64,000 bases of DNA, from contig NZ_AP018439.1 of the NCBI RefSeq assembly GCF_009937955.1, positions 930,001-994,000 on the forward strand. The letters run 5' to 3'. The position numbers were made by a program, and so were the translations under genes. Origin of the DNA: Undibacterium sp. KW1. Lineage in GTDB: Bacteria > Pseudomonadota > Gammaproteobacteria > Burkholderiales > Burkholderiaceae_D. Positions 16,107-24,917 of this stretch are shown piece by piece (the first letter of the stretch is position 1; each line of letters starts with the position of its first letter). The notes under the pieces were generated by a model. It searched no databases, was not told the origin of the DNA, and saw only the letters and a program-made list of their open reading frames with translations.

Positions 16107-17557
16107 GTATGATGGAAGCTGCGGCCTGTCCCCGCATCCTGGTAGTGGATGATGAGGCGCACCTGCGTGAGTTGCTGGAGATTACCCTGATCAAAATGGG
16201 GCTGGATGTCGATAGCGCAGAAACCCTGGCACTGGCCCGCGCTCACCTGAGCAAGCGTAGCTATGCACTGGTACTGACCGATATGCGTCTGCCTGACGGA
16301 TCGGGCATGGAACTGGTACAGGAGGTAAATAGCCTCTATAAGAGCACACCTATTGCCGTGATCACCGCTTTTGGCAGTGCTGACAATGCCGTGGTTGCCT
16401 TGAAGGCCGGTGCTTTCGACTATGTTTCCAAGCCAGTGGCGCTTGACCAGTTGCGCAAGCTCGTCAGGTCGGCCCTGCAAACCAATGAGGTTCAAAAAGT
16501 ACAACTGGCGACTCCGGAAAAACTGAATGTCCCCGCCAATTCTTTCATGATAGGCCAGTCGCAAGGCATGCAAGAGGTCAGGGCGCAGATCAGCCGCCTT
16601 GCACGCAGCATGGCACCGGTCATTATTACTGGCGAATCTGGTAGCGGCAAGGAGTTGGCGGCGCGCGAAATACACAGCAGCAGCGCCAGGGCCGACAAGC
16701 CTTTTATCGCCGTCAATTGCGGGGCAATTCCCGAGACCTTGATGGAAGCTGAATTCTTTGGTTACAGAAAAGGTGCATTTACTGGTGCCGCTGATGACAG
16801 GGATGGTTTTTTTCAGGCTGCCAACGGTGGCACCCTGATGCTTGATGAAGTGGCTGACCTGCCTTTGCCCATGCAAGTCAAGTTACTGCGTGCCATACAG
16901 GAAAGGCGCGTGCGCAAGGTTGGTGCCACGGTCGAAGAGGCAGTTGATGTGCGCATTATCAGTGCGACCCACCAGAACCTGGCGATCTGTGTAGAAGAGG
17001 GGCGCTTCCGGCAAGACCTGTATTACCGCCTGAATGTCATTGAATTGCACTTGCCACCTCTGCGCGAAAGACTGGAGGATATAGTCGAGCTGTCGCGCAA
17101 TATCCTCAAGAAACTGACAGGTAATGATGTTGATATGTCAGTAGAGGCAATTGACGCGTTGATCAGTTATGACTTTCCCGGCAATGTGCGTGAGCTGGAA
17201 AACATATTGGAGCGTGCAGTTGCCTTTGCCAATGATGGCTGCATAGAGGTTAGCGACCTGGCCTTGCGCGGAACCAGGAAGTTGCCTGAACTGCCGATAG
17301 CACAGCCCGTCCCGACCGCTGTTGTCAATAATCATAGCGATATTGTTCCTGAATTACCCGCTGTTACCGCGCTGGATGTATTCTCTGCTCCAAGTTTGCC
17401 TTGCTCGCTGCCCGACTATCTCGAAAGCGTAGAGCGCGAAATGATACGCCGTGCCCTGCAGCAGACCCGTAACAACCGTACCCAGGCGGCAGAATTGCTG
17501 GGCGTCAGTTTCCGTCAACTGCGTTACCAGATACAAAAACTGAAGATCCAGGAGTAA
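16103..17557 (+). CDS. pilR: PilR-like sigma-54-dependent response regulator
   Basis: The 484-residue protein has a receiver domain (Asp60 in V-L-T-D-M-R-L-P-D-G-S-G) and an AAA+ domain with Walker A G-E-S-G-S-G-K-E, the intact loop G-A-F-T-G-A, and Walker B G-T-L-M-L-D-E-V. A Fis-type helix-turn-helix lies at the C-terminus (N-R-T-Q-A-A-E-L-L-G-V-S-F-R-Q-L). Together with PilS it forms the regulatory pair for type IV pilin transcription. The pilin gene itself is not in this window. The unchanged G-A-F-T-G-A contrasts with the G-A-F-T-S-A of the regulator at 11837. Confidence 0.9.
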   Translation: MSMMEAAACPRILVVDDEAHLRELLEITLIKMGLDVDSAETLALARAHLSKRSYALVLTDMRLPDGSGMELVQEVNSLYKSTPIAVITAFGSADNAVVALKAGAFDYVSKPVALDQLRKLVRSALQTNEVQKVQLATPEKLNVPANSFMIGQSQGMQEVRAQISRLARSMAPVIITGESGSGKELAAREIHSSSARADKPFIAVNCGAIPETLMEAEFFGYRKGAFTGAADDRDGFFQAANGGTLMLDEVADLPLPMQVKLLRAIQERRVRKVGATVEEAVDVRIISATHQNLAICVEEGRFRQDLYYRLNVIELHLPPLRERLEDIVELSRNILKKLTGNDVDMSVEAIDALISYDFPGNVRELENILERAVAFANDGCIEVSDLALRGTRKLPELPIAQPVPTAVVNNHSDIVPELPAVTALDVFSAPSLPCSLPDYLESVEREMIRRALQQTRNNRTQAAELLGVSFRQLRYQIQKLKIQE

Positions 17558-17748
17558 ATTATTTAGTGGTCTCTTTTAGTCGTGTCTTTTAGTTGCATCT
17601 GTTGATGATGGCGATTCTGGTCGCATGCGTCCGGCCAATTGCCTGCTTGTAGTGTGATTGCTGCAAGACCACTATCAGTCTCACTTTCTTGATTCCATTG
17701 CCACACCCATTTTGGGAATCATTTGCCAGGTAATACCAGGCTCCGCTA

Positions 17749-17913
17749 CTAGTGAACTGTAACAGCGAAAATCGGAGTGCTTGCCATGCGCGCGGCGATC
17801 ATGGCTGCGTTGCAAATACTCGCGATAGCCCCGCTATCGCTGTGTTTTGCGTCTTGCCCTGATGCGCCGGGCGCATGTCTTTCACTCTCGATTCCACTGT
17901 TACAGTCCACTAG
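17749..17913. repeat. 165-bp imperfect palindromic element (MITE- or REP-like)
   Basis: Outer arms of 31 bp (17749-17779 and 17883-17913) begin ctagtgaactgtaacag and end with its near complement. An inner pair around ccatgcgcgcggcgatca and tgatgcgccgggcgcatg also pairs. The centre is gcgatagc-ccc-gctatcgc. The whole can fold into one long hairpin. There is no coding capacity, which fits a non-autonomous mobile or repeat element between pilR and nrdA. Confidence 0.65.
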
Positions 17914-18055
17914 CATGAAATTAAATGTTAGTGCCCGCTCGCAGCGGCACTAACGCATTTCTGTGCTTTGCGAAAGTCAACACCTCGTACACATATTTAC
18001 AGAAAAAATAATTCAATTAATTAAATAAAAAGCGGTTGCATATCGTCTGAGGCGG

Positions 18056-18099
18056 CACTAGAATTAGGGCAAATAAAAACTAGCGCACTAGATGTAGTG
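18056..18099 (+). promoter_or_regulatory. Putative tandem NrdR boxes upstream of nrdA
   Basis: Two related 14-mers, cactagaattaggg (18056-18069) and cactagatgtagtg (18086-18099), start exactly 30 bp apart, about three helical turns. The second is a palindrome with cacta/tagtg arms. NrdR repressor sites occur as such pairs ahead of ribonucleotide reductase genes. The nrdA ATG is 250 bp downstream, so a long leader would be implied. Confidence 0.5.
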
Positions 18100-18348
18100 G
18101 TTTTCAGGATTTGTTTGTTTTCTTGCCTTGCTTCAATTTCCCTCACGTTTTGCAATTGAATTAGTGTCTGATGTAAACAAAATAAACCGGATTTGGCGAA
18201 TGTCGCTTAGTCCGGCTGTTAGCTCTGCTGCACCTTATCTGCTTTTTGTTTAGTCGCTTAGTCATTTGACTGTTTAACCCATGACCTGCAAAGCTTTTGT
18301 TTTCCTTGAGCTTTGCAGGCAAAAAATAACACTGCATCCGGAGGATCA

Positions 18349-21264
18349 ATGCACTCTTCTATTGAAATATCCACTTCGTCCAAGCCAGAACTGGAATCGG
18401 TTTTGAATGTAGCAGCGACACCTGCTGCAAACAATCTGAATAGTTATAGCGAATATCGCATCATTCGCCGTAATGGTTCCGTGGTTGGTTTCGAGCCATC
18501 CAAAATCGCCATCGCCATGACCAAGGCGTTTCTGGCTGTGAATGGTGGGCATGGTGCAGAGTCCGCCAGAATCCGTGAACTGGTAGAACAACTGACAGCC
18601 AGCGTGGTTGCTGCTCTGCTGCGCCGCCAGCCAGCCGGTGGCACTTTCCATATAGAAGATGTGCAGGACCAGGTTGAACTGGCGCTGATGCGCTCAGGCG
18701 AGCATGATGTTGCCCGCTCTTATGTTTTGTACCGCGCCAAACGCATGGAAGAACGCCGCCGCGTCAATGATGCGCCTGGCCATGCAGAAGCCGCTGTGTC
18801 GCAATTGCACGTCATCGTTGACGGCCAGTCCCGTCCACTGGACGTGGCAGAAGTACGCAAGATGATTGCCGCTGCCTGCCTGGGGCTCGACAAGCTGGCT
18901 GATCCGGATGCCATCCTGGCTGAGACTTTGAAGAACCTGTACGACGGCGTGCCGGTAGAAGAATTGTACAAATCCGCCATCCTGGCTGCCCGCGCGCTGA
19001 TGGAAAAAGAACCTGCTTACAGCCAGGTCACTGCACGTCTGCTCTTGCATACAGTCCGTAAAGAAGTGTTTGGCAAAGAAGTGGCGCAACAGGATGCCGC
19101 AGCAGAATACCTCGATTACTTTCCCAAGTTCATCAAGAAGGGTATAGAGGCCGATTTGCTGGATGCCAAGCTGGGCCAGTTCGACTTGAAGAAACTGGCA
19201 AATGCCCTGGTTGCTGACCGTGATCTGCAATTTGGTTATATTGGTCTGCAAACTTTGTATGACCGTTACTTCCTGCACGTACGCGGTACCCGCATAGAAA
19301 TGCCTCAGGCTTTCTACATGCGTGTCGCGATGGGCTTGTCCCTGAATGAAATTGATCGCGAATCCCGCGCCATAGAATTTTACAATCTGCTGTCCAGCTT
19401 TGACTTCATGAGCTCGACACCGACCCTGTTCAATTCTGGTACACAACGCTCACAGCTGTCCTCCTGCTACCTGACCACAGTTGCCGATGACCTTGATGGC
19501 ATCTATGAAGCCATCAAGGAAAACGCCCTGCTGGCAAAATATGCCGGTGGCCTCGGTAATGACTGGACACCAGTACGTTCGCTCGGCGCACATATTAAAG
19601 GCACCAATGGCAAATCCCAGGGTGTTGTGCCTTTCCTCAAAGTTGTCAATGACACGGCAGTCGCTGTTAACCAGGGCGGTAAACGCAAAGGCGCAGTGTG
19701 CGCCTACCTGGAAACCTGGCACATGGATATCGAAGAATTCCTCGACCTGCGCAAAAACACAGGCGATGATCGCCGCCGTACGCATGACATGAATACCTCG
19801 AACTGGATTCCTGACCTGTTCATGAAGCGCGTCATGGAAAAAGGCGACTGGACTTTGTTCTCCCCATCCGATGTACCTGATCTGCATGATAAATTTGGTA
19901 AGGCTTTCGAACAGGCTTATGTCGCCTATGAAGCAAAAGCAGCCAAGGGCGAACTGACTCTGTCCAAAAAAATCCCGGCGCTGGACCTGTGGCGCAAGAT
20001 GCTGTCCATGCTGTTTGAAACTGGTCATCCATGGATCACCTTTAAAGATCCTTGCAATATCCGCTCGCCACAACAGCACGTAGGCGTGGTCCATAGTTCC
20101 AATTTGTGTACAGAAATTACCCTGAACACCAACGACAGTGAGATCGCGGTATGTAATCTCGGTTCGGTCAACATGCCTGCCCACATGAAAGACGGCAAGC
20201 TGGATCACATTAAATTACAAAAAACTGTGCGTACAGCGATGCGTATGCTGGATAACGTCATCGACATCAACTACTATGCAGTGAAGAAGGCGCGCGATTC
20301 CAATCTGCGTCACCGCCCTGTCGGTATGGGCATCATGGGTTTCCAGGATTGCCTGCACATGATGCGTATCCCTTATGCATCGATGGATGCTGTACAGTTC
20401 GCTGATACTTCCATGGAAGCCGTCTGCTATTACGCTTATTGGGCATCGACGGAACTGGCTGAGGAACGTGGTCGTTACAGTTCTTACCCTGGCTCTTTGT
20501 GGGACCGTGGCATCCTGCCGCAAGATTCCCTGAAGATGCTGGCCGAAGAACGCGGTGGTTATCTGGAAGCTGACTTCTCGGAAACCATGGACTGGTACCC
20601 ACTGCGTGACCGCATCAAGAAATTTGGCATGCGCAATTCCAATTGCGTGGCGATTGCGCCGACTGCAACAATTTCTAACATTATTGGCGTGGCCGCCTGT
20701 ATCGAACCGACTTACCAAAACCTGTATGTGAAGTCGAATTTGTCAGGCGAGTTTACCGAGATCAATGAACACTTGGTGCGCGATCTGAAAGAGCGCGGCA
20801 TGTGGGATGAAGTCATGATCGCTGACCTGAAATACTTTGACGGCAGCCTGGCCCGTATCGACCGCATCCCGGAAGATTTGCGTGCTTTGTATGCAACTGC
20901 ATTTGAAATTAGCCCATCCTGGCTGGTTGAGGCAGCTGCGCGTCGTCAAAAGTGGATAGATCAGGCACAGTCCCTGAACATCTATATGGCAGGCGCATCC
21001 GGCAAGAAACTGGATGAGACTTACAAGCTGGCCTGGTTGCGTGGTTTGAAAACCACTTACTACCTGCGCACCATAGGCGCAACACACACTGAAAAATCCA
21101 CCAGTAAAACCGGTGCATTGAATGCGGTGGCAGTGGACGGTAATGGTGGTGGTTATGCTGCAGCACCTGCTGGCATCAGTGCTGCAGCACAGGAAACGGA
21201 TGGTCCGGCCTGCATGTTGCGTCCTGGTGATGCCGGTTTCGAAGAATGTGAAGCCTGCCAATAA
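18349..21264 (+). CDS. nrdA: Class Ia ribonucleotide reductase, alpha subunit
   Basis: The start at 18349 follows GGAGGATCA; an in-frame codon 36 bp upstream is less likely. The 971-residue subunit has an N-terminal ATP-cone (Y-R-I-I-R-R-N-G-S-V-V-G-F) and a second cone-like region near residues 145-235. The catalytic barrel contains the S-S-C-Y-L redox Cys, N-L-C-T-E-I with the radical Cys and Glu, and A-V-C-N-L-G-S-V. The C-terminal tail ends C-E-A-C, the pair that regenerates the active site. With NrdB it reduces ribonucleoside diphosphates to make DNA precursors. The ATP-cones predict dATP feedback control. Confidence 0.96.
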   Translation: MHSSIEISTSSKPELESVLNVAATPAANNLNSYSEYRIIRRNGSVVGFEPSKIAIAMTKAFLAVNGGHGAESARIRELVEQLTASVVAALLRRQPAGGTFHIEDVQDQVELALMRSGEHDVARSYVLYRAKRMEERRRVNDAPGHAEAAVSQLHVIVDGQSRPLDVAEVRKMIAAACLGLDKLADPDAILAETLKNLYDGVPVEELYKSAILAARALMEKEPAYSQVTARLLLHTVRKEVFGKEVAQQDAAAEYLDYFPKFIKKGIEADLLDAKLGQFDLKKLANALVADRDLQFGYIGLQTLYDRYFLHVRGTRIEMPQAFYMRVAMGLSLNEIDRESRAIEFYNLLSSFDFMSSTPTLFNSGTQRSQLSSCYLTTVADDLDGIYEAIKENALLAKYAGGLGNDWTPVRSLGAHIKGTNGKSQGVVPFLKVVNDTAVAVNQGGKRKGAVCAYLETWHMDIEEFLDLRKNTGDDRRRTHDMNTSNWIPDLFMKRVMEKGDWTLFSPSDVPDLHDKFGKAFEQAYVAYEAKAAKGELTLSKKIPALDLWRKMLSMLFETGHPWITFKDPCNIRSPQQHVGVVHSSNLCTEITLNTNDSEIAVCNLGSVNMPAHMKDGKLDHIKLQKTVRTAMRMLDNVIDINYYAVKKARDSNLRHRPVGMGIMGFQDCLHMMRIPYASMDAVQFADTSMEAVCYYAYWASTELAEERGRYSSYPGSLWDRGILPQDSLKMLAEERGGYLEADFSETMDWYPLRDRIKKFGMRNSNCVAIAPTATISNIIGVAACIEPTYQNLYVKSNLSGEFTEINEHLVRDLKERGMWDEVMIADLKYFDGSLARIDRIPEDLRALYATAFEISPSWLVEAAARRQKWIDQAQSLNIYMAGASGKKLDETYKLAWLRGLKTTYYLRTIGATHTEKSTSKTGALNAVAVDGNGGGYAAAPAGISAAAQETDGPACMLRPGDAGFEECEACQ

Positions 21265-21343
21265 GACATACAAGTTTGCAGGGAGCAGCATGACTGCTTC
21301 CTGTCGTAAGAATAAGCTGTTACAAAAAGTAAGGAAATAAATA

Positions 21344-22513
21344 ATGTTATCTTGGGATGATGAAGTCAAGCCGGCAGCTCCGGCACCACGTCAGGTCACT
21401 GGCCAGGATTTGCAGCCTCGTCTGCAGACTCAGGAGGTTGCCCTCAACCCTGCGCTGGTCAGCAAGCCAGTGCCGGTCGCTGCAGAAGATGTGGCCCGCC
21501 GCGTGAATGCTGCCGACAAGCGCATCATCAACGGTACGACCGACGTCAATCAACTGGTTCCCTTCAAATATAAATGGGCCTGGGATAAATATCTGGCAGG
21601 TTGCGCCAATCACTGGATGCCGCAAGAGATCAATATGCAACGTGATATTGAACTCTGGAAAGACCCAAATGGTCTGACAGAAGATGAGCGCCGTTTGGTA
21701 AAACGTAACCTTGGTTTTTTTGTGACCGCCGATTCTCTGGCTGCCAACAATATCGTACTCGGCACCTACCGCCATATCACGGCGCCGGAATGCCGCCAGT
21801 ACCTGCTGCGCCAGGCATTTGAAGAAGCTATCCATACTCACGCTTATCAATACATCGTTGAATCGCTGGGCCTGGATGAAGCAGAAATCTTCAATGCCTA
21901 CAATGAAGTCGATTCCATCCGCGACAAAGATCAGTTCCTGATTCCTTTCATTGACGTGCTGACCAATCCTGAATTCAAGACCGGCACCACCGAGGCAGAC
22001 CAGACTTTGCTCAAGTCTGTGATCGTATTTGCCTGCTTGATGGAAGGCCTGTTTTTCTATGTCGGCTTCACGCAAATTCTGGCGCTTGGCCGTCAAAATA
22101 AAATGATGGGCGCGGCTGAACAATATCAATACATCTTGCGCGATGAATCGATGCACTGCAATTTCGGGATCGATTTAATCAATACAATTAAGATGGAAAA
22201 TCCACATTTGTGGACGCCAGCATTTCGCGATGAAATTAAATCGTTGTTTTTGCGTGCTGTGGAGTTGGAATATCGTTACGCAGAGGATACAATGCCGCGT
22301 GGAGTGCTCGGTTTGAATGCGCCTATGTTTAAAGGTTATTTACGCTTCATCGCAAATCGCCGCGCACAACAAATCGGTCTTGAAACGCTGTTCCCTCAGG
22401 AAGAAAATCCTTTCCCTTGGATGAGTGAAATGATAGACCTGAAAAAAGAGCGCAACTTTTTTGAGACACGTGTGATTGAGTATCAAACTGGCGGAGCCCT
22501 CAACTGGGAATAA
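21344..22513 (+). CDS. nrdB: Class Ia ribonucleotide reductase, beta (radical-generating) subunit
   Basis: The 389-residue ferritin-like protein carries the di-iron ligands in [20 protein letters not shown] and R-D-E-S-M-H-C-N-F. The C-terminus ends near G-G-A-L-N-W-E, the short tail that docks to NrdA. It generates the tyrosyl radical used by the alpha subunit. It lies 79 bp after nrdA with an AAGGAAATAA site. The first 50 residues, rich in Pro, Ala and Val, extend beyond the E. coli form. Confidence 0.96.
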   Translation: MLSWDDEVKPAAPAPRQVTGQDLQPRLQTQEVALNPALVSKPVPVAAEDVARRVNAADKRIINGTTDVNQLVPFKYKWAWDKYLAGCANHWMPQEINMQRDIELWKDPNGLTEDERRLVKRNLGFFVTADSLAANNIVLGTYRHITAPECRQYLLRQAFEEAIHTHAYQYIVESLGLDEAEIFNAYNEVDSIRDKDQFLIPFIDVLTNPEFKTGTTEADQTLLKSVIVFACLMEGLFFYVGFTQILALGRQNKMMGAAEQYQYILRDESMHCNFGIDLINTIKMENPHLWTPAFRDEIKSLFLRAVELEYRYAEDTMPRGVLGLNAPMFKGYLRFIANRRAQQIGLETLFPQEENPFPWMSEMIDLKKERNFFETRVIEYQTGGALNWE

Positions 22514-22842
22514 GCTGAACAAGCGATCGCCAGAATCCAGGTCAGGGATTGCTGATCAAGTAGTGCGGGTAGTTTGATTGAAGTTTTGATGTGATGTTGA
22601 ATTTGGGGAGGGAGACCCCAGATGGCAAACACAGACACAAAGAAATCATCAAATCAGAAAAACGCCGCAAGCTGACAGCGTCCCTCAGGATTGCTCAGAT
22701 TTGCACAAGATGTAAAACGCGAGAGGCCTCACCAAACTGAATGGACAGTCATAGACAACATTGTTTTGAACTGTTAGTGCCGCAATACCTGGCTACACTG
22801 GGTATTGTGGCTATTGGTTTTTGTATTTCGCAAAAGAATACC

Positions 22843-22871
22843 GGCGTCTGCAATTAATGCAGGCGTTTTTG
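22843..22871 (+). terminator. Probable intrinsic terminator downstream of nrdB
   Basis: cgtctgca (22845-22852) pairs with tgcaggcg (22858-22865) with one G-T wobble, followed by a T5 run. It is 330 bp past the nrdB stop, so an unseen short transcript could also end here. Confidence 0.55.
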
Positions 22872-22900
22872 GGTTTGCCGCCAGGCGAGGAGCCGGCGTG

Positions 22901-23041
22901 GAACCTGTTTATGATCTGTAGCGAGCGGTCGTCAGCGGGGTAAAGAGCAGCGCAAAAAGCGGAATGTACTCAAGTACATGAGCATTTTGAGCAGCGCATG
23001 AGCCCCGATCACGTCCGCGCAGTAAGATCATAAGCAGGTTC
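22901..23041. repeat. 141-bp imperfect palindromic repeat element
   Basis: The outer arms gaacctgtttatgatct (22901-22917) and agatcataagcaggttc (23025-23041) are complementary except at one position. The interior, including gagcagcgcaaaa / ttttgagcagcgc and the central gtact-caa-gtac, continues the symmetry. It is non-coding and differs in sequence from the element at 17749. The rest of 22514-23221 shows only the terminator and AT-rich spacer. Confidence 0.6.
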
Positions 23042-23221
23042 TAAAGCAAACCAGGATGGCTGAAGTGCCCCATCAATAGAGGGGATGGAGCAGTTCGGCC
23101 GGTGCAGAATTCATTAGCGCAAACAGCGATCATGTTTGTGCCGATGAATAATCCGCTTGAAGGGATCGAGCGGATTTAATTTTTATCTGATTTTTTCCAT
23201 CTCAATCGAAGGAGAAACAAA

Positions 23222-24136
23222 ATGGCAACAGCACCACAACCGTCCCCGGACGAACCAGCAGCAGCGAAGAAGCCTGCTGCAAAAAAAGCAGCTGCTAAAA
23301 CAGCAAAACCAGCTGCAAAAAAAGCAGCCGCCAAGCCAGCAGCTAAAGCTGCAGCAAAACCGGCAGCCAAGGCAGCAGCTAAACCTGCAGCAGCTAAAAA
23401 AGCAGCCGCCAAGCCAGCAGCTAAAGCTGCAGCAAAACCAGCAGCCAAGGCAACTAAGGCCGCAGCTAAACCAGCAGCTAAAGCAACTAAAGCAGCAGCT
23501 AAGCCAGCGGCTAAAGCAGCGAAACCAGCAGCCAAGGCAGCTAAGCCAGTAGCGAAAAAAGCAGCGGCCAAGCCAGCAGCAAAAGCGACTAAGGCAGCAG
23601 CTAAACCAGCAGCAAAAGCTACCAAGGCAGCGGCTAAACCAGCAGCTAAAAAAGCAGCAGCTAAGCCAGCAGCGAAAAAAGCAGCGGCCAAGCCAGCAGC
23701 AAAAGCGACTAAGGCAGCAGCTAAACCAGCAGCCAAGGCAGCCAAGCCAGTAGCGAAGAAAGCAGCAGCTAAGCCAGCAGCAAAAGCGACTAAGGCAGCA
23801 GCTAAGCCAGCGGCGAAAAAAGCAGCAGCTAAACCAGCAGCCAAAGCGACTAAGGCAGCAGCTAAGCCAGCAGCTAAAGCAACCAAGGCAGCAGCTAAAC
23901 CAGCAGCAAAAAAAGCGGCAGCTAAACCAGCAGCCAAAGCAGCCAAGCCAGCAGCAAAAGCTGCAGCTAAGCCAGCAGCCGCTAAACCAGCCGCAGCGAA
24001 GCCAGCAGCAAAAAAAGCGGCGGCTAAGCCAGCCGCTAAAAAGGCCGCTCCAGCAAAACCAGCGACACCTGATGCAAAAACAGTTGTAAGTCCAAATGCA
24101 GCATGGCCTTTCCCAACTGGTAATCGCCCAGCATAA
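23222..24136 (+). CDS. Histone H1-like Ala/Lys/Pro repeat protein
   Basis: The 304-residue product is almost wholly built of short repeats of the form A-A-K-P-A-A-K with K-A-A-A and A-T-K variants. A short non-repetitive N-terminus (M-A-T-A-P-Q-P-S-P-D-E-P) and the C-terminal tail W-P-F-P-T-G-N-R-P-A frame them. This is the composition of H1-like bacterial DNA-binding proteins such as AlgP or BpH1. It should bind DNA through charge and affect compaction or transcription (inference). AAGGAGAAACAAA precedes ATG 23222. The repetitive DNA makes length variation between strains likely. The long antisense frame is a composition artefact. Confidence 0.88.
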   Translation: MATAPQPSPDEPAAAKKPAAKKAAAKTAKPAAKKAAAKPAAKAAAKPAAKAAAKPAAAKKAAAKPAAKAAAKPAAKATKAAAKPAAKATKAAAKPAAKAAKPAAKAAKPVAKKAAAKPAAKATKAAAKPAAKATKAAAKPAAKKAAAKPAAKKAAAKPAAKATKAAAKPAAKAAKPVAKKAAAKPAAKATKAAAKPAAKKAAAKPAAKATKAAAKPAAKATKAAAKPAAKKAAAKPAAKAAKPAAKAAAKPAAAKPAAAKPAAKKAAAKPAAKKAAPAKPATPDAKTVVSPNAAWPFPTGNRPA

Positions 24137-24178
24137 TCTTTGATATGCTTGGTGGCCTGGTTTTATTCAGGCACAATA

Positions 24179-24215
24179 CCCACTGTCTGATTCGTCATGC
24201 AGTGGGTTTTTTTTT
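24179..24215 (+). terminator. Intrinsic terminator of the H1-like gene
   Basis: cccactg (24179-24185) pairs with cagtggg (24200-24206), followed directly by nine T. It lies 43 bp past the stop and just before yggT. Confidence 0.85.
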
Positions 24216-24226
24216 AAGGATGTGCC

Positions 24227-24751
24227 GTGTTATTGAATAATTTAATTTATGTCATCAAAGCCGTCACAGGTGTATTTGCCGGCTTTTTATTACTGCGTTT
24301 CTGGATGCAGGCACAACGCATACGGCCACCTGCCTCGCTGGCGCAGGCTATTTTTAAATTGACTGACTGGCTGGTACATCCTATCCGCCGCGTGATTCCC
24401 GGTTTTGCGGGCTATGACTGGGCAACACTGATAGGTGCCTTGCTGGTTGCTCTGGCGACGGCGGGCTTTATCGTATGGCTGGTATTACCTGTATTCATGG
24501 TTGAACAGGTTTTCATCATGGCAGGCATCATGATGGCGCAATGGATCATTTACGAGATCATGGCCTTGCTGCTGCTGGAGGTATTGTTTAGCTGGGTCAA
24601 CCCAAGCGCGCCTTTCGCGCCTTTTGTGCGGGCCTTGAACGAGCCCTTTCTGAAACCAGTGAGGAAACTCATCCCTGCCATCGGCGGCCTGGATTTTTCC
24701 CCGATGATTATTTTGATCTTGTTGCAGGTCTTGATTAACTCTATCTCCTGA
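24227..24751 (+). CDS. YggT-family integral membrane protein
   Basis: The 174-residue protein has two YGGT repeats, each a pair of hydrophobic segments around a conserved F-L-L-R-F-W or F-S-W-V-N-P motif. The second repeat (V-L-F-S-W-V-N-P-S-A-P, then P-F-L-K-P-V-R-K-L-I-P) is typical. The family function is unclear; links to osmotic tolerance and cell division have been proposed in other bacteria. The start is GTG 24227 with AAGGAT upstream. The gene is convergent with the lacI-type gene. Confidence 0.88.
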   Translation: MLLNNLIYVIKAVTGVFAGFLLLRFWMQAQRIRPPASLAQAIFKLTDWLVHPIRRVIPGFAGYDWATLIGALLVALATAGFIVWLVLPVFMVEQVFIMAGIMMAQWIIYEIMALLLLEVLFSWVNPSAPFAPFVRALNEPFLKPVRKLIPAIGGLDFSPMIILILLQVLINSIS

Positions 24752-24797
24752 GTCTGGAGAAATAAATTCCAAGGATGAAGTTCTAAAAAACAGCTAC

Positions 24798-24828
24798 CAG
24801 TAACCAGGTTCCAAAAACCTGGTTACTG
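24798..24828. terminator. Perfect 13-bp hairpin between convergent yggT and lacI-type genes
   Basis: cagtaaccaggtt (24798-24810) and aacctggttactg (24816-24828) are exact complements with a 5-base loop. On the minus strand a T6 run follows after 7 bases; on the plus strand T-rich sequence is weaker. A bidirectional terminator is the simplest reading. Confidence 0.6.
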
Positions 24829-24869
24829 AACCTTGATTTTAGGTACCTTGTTTAGACGCCTGATTTCAG

Positions 24870-24917
24870 ACACTTATTTGGATACTTATTGGGATATTTA
24901 TTTAGATACTCACTCAG
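24870..24917. repeat. Four imperfect 12-bp tandem repeats at the 3' end of the lacI-type gene
   Basis: Units acacttatttgg, atacttattggg, atatttatttag and atactcactcag lie head to tail. They overlap the last codons and stop of the minus-strand regulator. A second cluster with the same period lies upstream of that gene (25998-26027). Confidence 0.55.

Noticed and set aside
22622..22675. Seventeen-codon frame after a GGGAGG-like sequence downstream of nrdB
   Set aside because: Too short to support by composition and no conserved feature; chance occurrence is likely.
23176..23946. Long minus-strand frame rich in Ala, Gly and Phe opposite the H1-like gene
   Set aside because: It is the mirror of the Ala/Lys/Pro repeat codons; the plus strand has the ribosome site, the tail and the terminator.
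23222..24136. CRISPR-like appearance of regular repeats
   Set aside because: The repeats are short, variable coding units in one frame without spacers or palindromic repeat ends, and no cas genes are near.
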